57,721 nt of DNA from the NCBI RefSeq assembly GCF_020297365.1, contig NZ_JAIXIG010000025.1:1-57721 (forward strand). The letters are read 5' to 3'. The stretch is from Curtobacterium oceanosedimentum. GTDB taxonomy: Bacteria > Actinomycetota > Actinomycetes > Actinomycetales > Microbacteriaceae. The notes beneath the pieces are model-generated. The model was not told the DNA's origin, ran no database searches, and worked only from the letters and a program-made list of their open reading frames with translations. A program made the position numbers and the translations under genes. Positions within the stretch are counted from its first letter, which is position 1. Each line of letters starts with the position of its first letter. Shown piece after piece: positions 52,654-57,721 of the stretch.

Positions 52654-54002
52654 CCGACACGAACACCACGAACCCGGCGGCCCCGTTCCCCGGCGCGAGC
52701 GACGGCGGACCGGCCCAGGCGACCTCGGGTCGTCCGGACACCTGGGCCTCCGCCGACCGCGGGCAGCTGATCGACCGGGCCGAGGTCATCGTCACGAGTC
52801 CGAACCGCAACTTCGTCACGCTCAAGCTCACGACCGCCGACGGGGTGACGGGGCTCGGCGACGCGACGTTGAACGGTCGTGAGTTGGCGGTCTCCGCGTA
52901 CCTCTCCGAGCACGTCGTCCCGCTGCTGGTCGGCCGTGACGCCAGCCGCATCGAGGACGCCTGGCAGTTCCTGTACCGCTCGTCGTACTGGCGCCGGGGT
53001 CCCGTGACGATGGCCGCGATCGCCGCCGTGGACATGGCCCTCTGGGACATCAAGGCCAAGGTCGCCGGCATGCCGCTCTACCAGCTGCTCGGTGGGGCGT
53101 CCCGCACGGGGCTGATGGCGTACGGGCACGCCTCCGGCAAGGAACTCCCGGAGCTCTTCGACTCCATCCGCGAGCACCAGGAAGAGGGCTACCGCTCGAT
53201 CCGGGTGCAGACCGGTGTCCCCGGGCTCGAGAGCATCTACGGCATCGCGTCGAACACGACCTCCGAGGGCAACGCCGGGGTGCGGTACGACTTCGAGCCG
53301 GCGCAGCGCGGGGCGTTCCCGGCGATGGAGGACTGGGACACCCGCGCGTACCTGCGCCACGTGCCCACCGTGTTCGAGGCCGTCCGCAACGAGTTCGGCC
53401 CCGAGCTGCCGCTCCTGCACGACGGCCACCACCGGATGACCCCGCTGCAGGCCGCCAAGCTCGGCAAGTCCCTCGAGCCGTACGACCTCTTCTGGCTCGA
53501 GGACTGCACCCCCGCCGAGAACCAGGAGGCACTGAAGCTCGTCCGCCAGCACACCACCACACCGCTGGCGATCGGCGAGGTCTTCAACACGATCTGGGAC
53601 TTCAAGGACATCATCCGCGACCAGCTCATCGACTACGTCCGCGGGGCCGTCACGCACATGGGCGGCATCACCCCGCTGCGGAAGACGATGGACTACGCGG
53701 CGATGTACCAGATCCGGTCCGGGTTCCACGGCCCGACCGACATCTCGCCGGTGGGCCTCGCCGCCCAGATGCACCTCGGGCTGGCGATCCACAACTTCGG
53801 CATCCAGGAGTACATGCAGCACGGTCCCCAGACCAACCAGGTGTTCCGGCAGACGTTCACGTTCACCGACGGCTACCTGCACCCGGGCGACGAGCCGGGC
53901 CTCGGCGTCACGCTCGACGTCGACGAAGCCGGCAAGTACCCGTACGAGCAGGCCTACCTGCCGTTCAACCGCCTGGCCGACGGCACCGTCCACGACTGGT
54001 AG
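52650..54002 (+). CDS. D-mannonate dehydratase, ManD type (enolase superfamily)
   Basis: Removes water from D-mannonate to give 2-keto-3-deoxygluconate. 450 residues: capping domain with an extra N terminus of about 40 residues, then the barrel with LLHDGHHRMTPLQAA, WLEDCTPAENQEA, IGEVFNTIWDF and HGPTDISPVGLAAQMHLG, which match ManD/RspA. It is not the UxuA type. Last gene of the hexuronate operon; the kinase and aldolase for the product are not in the window. Confidence 0.92.
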   Translation: MTDTNTTNPAAPFPGASDGGPAQATSGRPDTWASADRGQLIDRAEVIVTSPNRNFVTLKLTTADGVTGLGDATLNGRELAVSAYLSEHVVPLLVGRDASRIEDAWQFLYRSSYWRRGPVTMAAIAAVDMALWDIKAKVAGMPLYQLLGGASRTGLMAYGHASGKELPELFDSIREHQEEGYRSIRVQTGVPGLESIYGIASNTTSEGNAGVRYDFEPAQRGAFPAMEDWDTRAYLRHVPTVFEAVRNEFGPELPLLHDGHHRMTPLQAAKLGKSLEPYDLFWLEDCTPAENQEALKLVRQHTTTPLAIGEVFNTIWDFKDIIRDQLIDYVRGAVTHMGGITPLRKTMDYAAMYQIRSGFHGPTDISPVGLAAQMHLGLAIHNFGIQEYMQHGPQTNQVFRQTFTFTDGYLHPGDEPGLGVTLDVDEAGKYPYEQAYLPFNRLADGTVHDW

Positions 54003-54021
54003 TCCGCGGCGCCGCGGCGGG

Positions 54022-54027
54022 CAGAGT
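54022..54027 (+). promoter_or_regulatory. -10-like box of the coiled-coil gene
   Basis: CAGAGT, 6 bases before the GTG at 54034. Confidence 0.35.
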
Positions 54028-54033
54028 GGAGGC

Positions 54034-54975
<942 letters not shown>

Positions 54976-55206
54976 CGGACCCCGGCCCGGGCGGTGCCGT
55001 CGGGTGGGCGACACGCGCGGCCCGTCCTGCTAGACTCGGTCCCTGACTTCGGCGAGGGCTGCGCGCGCGCAGCCGTGATCGACGCGGTGGGATACCCGGC
55101 CAGACTCTGGGATCGTTCCTCACGCGTGCACGCGTTCGAGTTGCAACACCACAGACCCCCCACGATGCCGGCATCCCGGCGTCGTCCCCGACGACCAGGA
55201 GGCACC
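54976..55206 (+). promoter_or_regulatory. Promoter and structured leader of rplY
   Basis: A TAGACT -10 box lies at 55032-55037, implying a leader of about 160 bases. The leader holds perfect palindromes GGCTGCGC/GCGCAGCC (55057-55074), ACGCGTGCACGCGT (55122-55135), GATGCCGGCATC (55164-55175) and GTCGT-N5-ACGAC (55181-55195), the last directly before the AGGAGG ribosome site. This could be an autoregulatory r-protein leader; no known leader family is claimed. Confidence 0.5.
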
Positions 55207-55836
55207 ATGGCCGACTACACCAAGCTCGCAGCGGAAGTCCGCACCAAGTTCGGCAAGGGCGCTGCGCGCAAGCTCCGCGCTGCCGACAAGATCCCCGCCG
55301 TCGTCTACGGCCACGGCACCGAGCCGCAGCACGTGTCCCTGCCGGGTCACGAGACCATGCTGCTCGTCCGTACCGCCAACGCGGTCGTCGACCTCGACAT
55401 CGAGGGCGCTGCGCAGCTCGCCCTGGTCAAGGACGTCCAGCGTGACCCGGTGCGTCAGATCATCGAGCACATCGACCTCGTGGTCCTGCGCCGCGGCGAG
55501 AAGGTCACGGTCGACGTGCCCGTCGTCGTCGAGGGCGAGTCCTTCTCCGGCACGATCCACGTGCAGGACCTCAACACGGTCTCGCTGCTCGTGCTCGCGA
55601 CCGACATCCCGGAGCACGTCACGGTCGACGTCGAGGGCCTCGAGGACGGCAAGCAGATCACTGCCGCCGACCTGACCCTCCCCGAGGGCGCCGAGCTCGA
55701 GACCGACCCCGAGGCGCTCGTCGTGCAGATCGTCACCCCGCGTGGCACCGCCGACGACGACGCTGCGGACGAGGCCTCGGCCGAGGCCGGCGCCGAAGCC
55801 GGTGCCGAGGGCGGCTCCGAGCCGGTCTCCGAGTAA
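55207..55836 (+). CDS. rplY: 50S ribosomal protein L25/general stress protein Ctc
   Basis: Binds 5S rRNA in the large subunit. 209 residues: N-terminal L25 domain (KLAAEVRTKFGKGAARKLRAADKIPAVVYGHG), C-terminal Ctc domain (VDVPVVVEGESFSGTIHVQDLN) and an acidic Ala/Glu tail. ATG at 55207 with AGGAGG upstream. Followed by pth in the usual order. Confidence 0.96.
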   Translation: MADYTKLAAEVRTKFGKGAARKLRAADKIPAVVYGHGTEPQHVSLPGHETMLLVRTANAVVDLDIEGAAQLALVKDVQRDPVRQIIEHIDLVVLRRGEKVTVDVPVVVEGESFSGTIHVQDLNTVSLLVLATDIPEHVTVDVEGLEDGKQITAADLTLPEGAELETDPEALVVQIVTPRGTADDDAADEASAEAGAEAGAEGGSEPVSE

Positions 55837-55880
55837 CACCCCTTCGCGGGCATCTGGTCGACGCTGATGGCGGAGTGCTG

Positions 55881-56465
55881 ATGACGGGCAACACGCTCGT
55901 CGTGGTCGGGCTCGGGAACCCCGGGCCCGGCTACTCCGGCAACCGCCACAACGTCGGCCAGATGGTCCTCGACGAACTCGCGTCCCGCATGGGTGCGACG
56001 TTCAAGAAGCACAAGACGCCGAACCAGGTCGCCGAGGGGCGCCTGGTGCCCGGCGGCACACGACTCGTGCTCGCGAAGCCCGGGTCGTTCATGAACACCT
56101 CGGGTGGGCCGGTCTCGTCGGTGCTCGGGTTCTACAGCGCCACCCCGGCCGACCTCGTCGTCGTGCACGACGAGCTCGACCTGCCGTTCGACACCGTCCG
56201 GCTCAAGGGCAGCGGTGGGCACGGCGGCCACAACGGTCTGCGGGACATCATCAAGGCGACGGGCACGAACGAGTTCATGCGCGTGCGCGTCGGCATCGGT
56301 CGTCCGCCCGGTCGCCAAGACCCCGCCGACTACGTGCTGCGTGACTTCGCCGCAGCCGAGAAGAAGACACTGCCGATCCTGCTGGCCGATGCCGCGGACG
56401 CGGTCGAGGCGATCGCCGACGTCGGGCTGCTCGCCGCCCAGCAGCGGGTGCACGCACCGTCCTGA
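55881..56465 (+). CDS. pth: Peptidyl-tRNA hydrolase
   Basis: Frees tRNA from dropped peptidyl-tRNAs. 194 residues with GLGNPGPGYSGNRHNVG (catalytic His23), KPGSFMNTSGGPV, VHDELDLPFDTVRLK and GSGGHGGHNGLRDI. ATG 55881 with GGCGGAG upstream; GTG at 55875 would add two residues. Conserved neighbour of rplY. Confidence 0.97.
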   Translation: MTGNTLVVVGLGNPGPGYSGNRHNVGQMVLDELASRMGATFKKHKTPNQVAEGRLVPGGTRLVLAKPGSFMNTSGGPVSSVLGFYSATPADLVVVHDELDLPFDTVRLKGSGGHGGHNGLRDIIKATGTNEFMRVRVGIGRPPGRQDPADYVLRDFAAAEKKTLPILLADAADAVEAIADVGLLAAQQRVHAPS

Positions 56466-56514
56466 CCGGTCCGGCTGCCGCACTGCGCACATCCGCCCTG
56501 TCCCATCTCCGCGC

Positions 56515-56534
56515 TGTCCCCGAACTGGGGGACG
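56515..56534 (+). terminator. Short hairpin downstream of pth
   Basis: GTCCCC, N5-6, GGGGAC within 60 bases after the pth stop; a TAGGTT -10-like box for the next gene follows at about 56555. Confidence 0.4.
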
Positions 56535-56603
56535 GTCCTGTACCCCGTGACGAGTAGGTTCACGTGGGGGCGACGGGCCCCGTGACGACGACCGGGGGCG
56601 TGG

Positions 56604-57721
56604 ATGGTGCAGGGCAGGACGATCTCGAGCGGCGTCCGGGCCGCACTGCTGCCGACCGGGGTCTCGGTGGTCGTGGGTGCGCTGGTCGCGATCGGTGTCC
56701 TGAACGGGTTCGCCAGCACGGCGGCCGTCGCCGACACCGTCACCTGGACACCGCAGACGGCCGAGACCGCCGCACCGCCGGTGGCCGCCTTCTTCGCCGC
56801 ACCCAACGACGTCGACCACGACGCTCGGGGACGCCTCGTCGTCGCGGACTTCGCGGCGAACGGTCTGCTGCGGCGCGACGCCGACGGCTCCTGGCAGACG
56901 ATCGCCGTGTTCGGGACGCACGCCACCGCCGTGTGGAACCCCTCCGCGGTCGTCGCCCTGGCCGACGGTCGGTTCGTGGTGGCGGAGGCCGGTCGCCGCA
57001 CCGTCGCCCTGCTGGACGGCGGGACCTTCACCCGGATCCCGGCCCCGCCCACCCGCCGATCGGTGTCCGAACTCGCAGTCGACGGCTCGACGGTCTGGGC
57101 GAGTGCCCCGGGGAGCGGCGCGCTCTGGACCGCCGACCTGAGCGTGGGCGACTGGACCCGGGTGGACGGGCCGTGGACCGATCCGGGCGGCGTCGCCCTG
57201 ACCGAGGACGGCCGCGCGCTCGTGGTCAGCGACGCCCAGCAGGACGAGGTGTGGCGACTGGACCGGTCGGACGGCACAGCCACCGCACTCGGGTTCCCGG
57301 TCACCGACCGTGTCCGCCTGCTCGGTGTCGCCGTGGACGACGAGGAGTCGGTCTTCGTCGTCGACAACGCCGGCGGCCGGGTGTGGTCCCGCACCGGCGA
57401 CGGGTGGTCGGTGGCGATCGACGCCGCCCCGGACGGGTCGGCCCTGGCGAACCCCACCGCGGTCTCGGTGGACGCGGGGCAGCGGATGGCGGTCGCGGAC
57501 TACAACCGGCAGCGGGTCGTCACCGCATCGCGCCTGGTCACCGCGGATCCGTCGTCGAGTGCGCCGGAGGTGGTCCCGCCGACCGGCGTGGACCCGACGC
57601 CGACCGTGCCCGCCCCGAGCGGACCGAGCACGACCGAGCCGGCCTCGACCGAGCCGACCCCGACCCCGACCGGGCCGACTCCGACCGAGCCGGCCTCGAC
57701 CGAGCAGGCGCAGGACCCGAC
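56604..57721 (+). CDS. Secreted beta-propeller (NHL-like) protein, truncated by the window end
   Basis: Open to the end of the window (372 codons seen). N-terminal signal/anchor (about residues 12-42), then repeated blade-like units: DHDARGRLVVADFAANGLLRR, ALADGRFVVAEAGRRTVALL, ALTEDGRALVVSDAQQDEVWRL, VDDEESVFVVDNAGGRVWS and VDAGQRMAVADYNRQRVV, spaced about 45-50 residues as in NHL propellers. It ends in a Pro/Thr/Ser/Glu-rich stretch with TEP and TPTP repeats, like a wall-spanning stalk. Function unknown. ATG 56604 is the best start; no strong ribosome site. Confidence 0.75.
   Translation, partial: MVQGRTISSGVRAALLPTGVSVVVGALVAIGVLNGFASTAAVADTVTWTPQTAETAAPPVAAFFAAPNDVDHDARGRLVVADFAANGLLRRDADGSWQTIAVFGTHATAVWNPSAVVALADGRFVVAEAGRRTVALLDGGTFTRIPAPPTRRSVSELAVDGSTVWASAPGSGALWTADLSVGDWTRVDGPWTDPGGVALTEDGRALVVSDAQQDEVWRLDRSDGTATALGFPVTDRVRLLGVAVDDEESVFVVDNAGGRVWSRTGDGWSVAIDAAPDGSALANPTAVSVDAGQRMAVADYNRQRVVTASRLVTADPSSSAPEVVPPTGVDPTPTVPAPSGPSTTEPASTEPTPTPTGPTPTEPASTEQAQDP

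Overview
The window is high-GC actinobacterial DNA. Gene content and the glmU-prs and rplY-pth pairs fit the Microbacteriaceae; a plant-associated Curtobacterium-like organism is my best guess from gene content alone. Many genes start with GTG or TTG, many neighbouring genes overlap by 4 bp (ATGA, GTGA), and many first genes of units seem to start right at the transcript end (a -10 box, 5 to 7 bases, then the start codon). I see no tRNA, rRNA, CRISPR array, phage or transposase.

Layout. 1-3319: ABC sugar importer (binding lipoprotein and two permeases). 3429-4980: divergent MarR and AraC regulators. 4968-5095: a 26-bp tandem repeat. 5112-12013: LacI regulator divergent from a second ABC importer that runs into a GH3 beta-glycosidase. 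12067-19101: cell-wall and stress genes (SLT-like protein, MFS exporter with a CGNR regulator, a two-component system divergent from an M15 carboxypeptidase, FAD monooxygenase with a MarR regulator). 19123-30774: a GH18-like lipoprotein, acetylxylan esterase (CE7), xylB and xylA, facing a long operon of Gfo/Idh, ThuA, Gfo/Idh and a PF01261 protein, then a ROK repressor and a polyol dehydrogenase. 30938-34919: UMF1 transporter, glmU, prs. 34995-42255: PrmC-related methyltransferase, a 183-bp intergenic repeat array, a molybdopterin oxidoreductase, a membrane protein, gnd, gntK, an RHH/Doc toxin-antitoxin pair and a SAM methyltransferase. 42395-54002: hexuronate locus (uxaC, LacI, a third ABC importer, PF01261, Gfo/Idh, PF01261, a UxuB-like reductase, mannonate dehydratase). 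54034-57721: a coiled-coil protein, rplY, pth and the start of a secreted beta-propeller protein cut by the window end.

How it fits together. The acetyl esterase, GH3 enzyme, oligosaccharide importer, XylA/XylB and the glucuronate-isomerase branch together look like a kit for acetylated glucuronoxylan. None of the three importers carries its own ATPase, so a shared MsmK-type ATPase elsewhere is implied. The hexuronate locus stops at 2-keto-3-deoxygluconate; the kinase and aldolase are not here. In many actinobacteria glmU-prs and rplY-pth lie close together; here about 20 kb, mostly catabolic genes, separates them.

Most interesting points: a PF01261, Gfo/Idh, PF01261 trio inside the hexuronate operon with no glucuronidase (possible oxidative glucuronoside cleavage); a predicted 13-codon Arg-rich leaderless leader ORF with a perfect 9-bp hairpin before the M15 peptidase; two identical CTAATG-N18-CATTAG operators; the 183-bp repeat array; and a dispersed GGAGGCNCGG element family.
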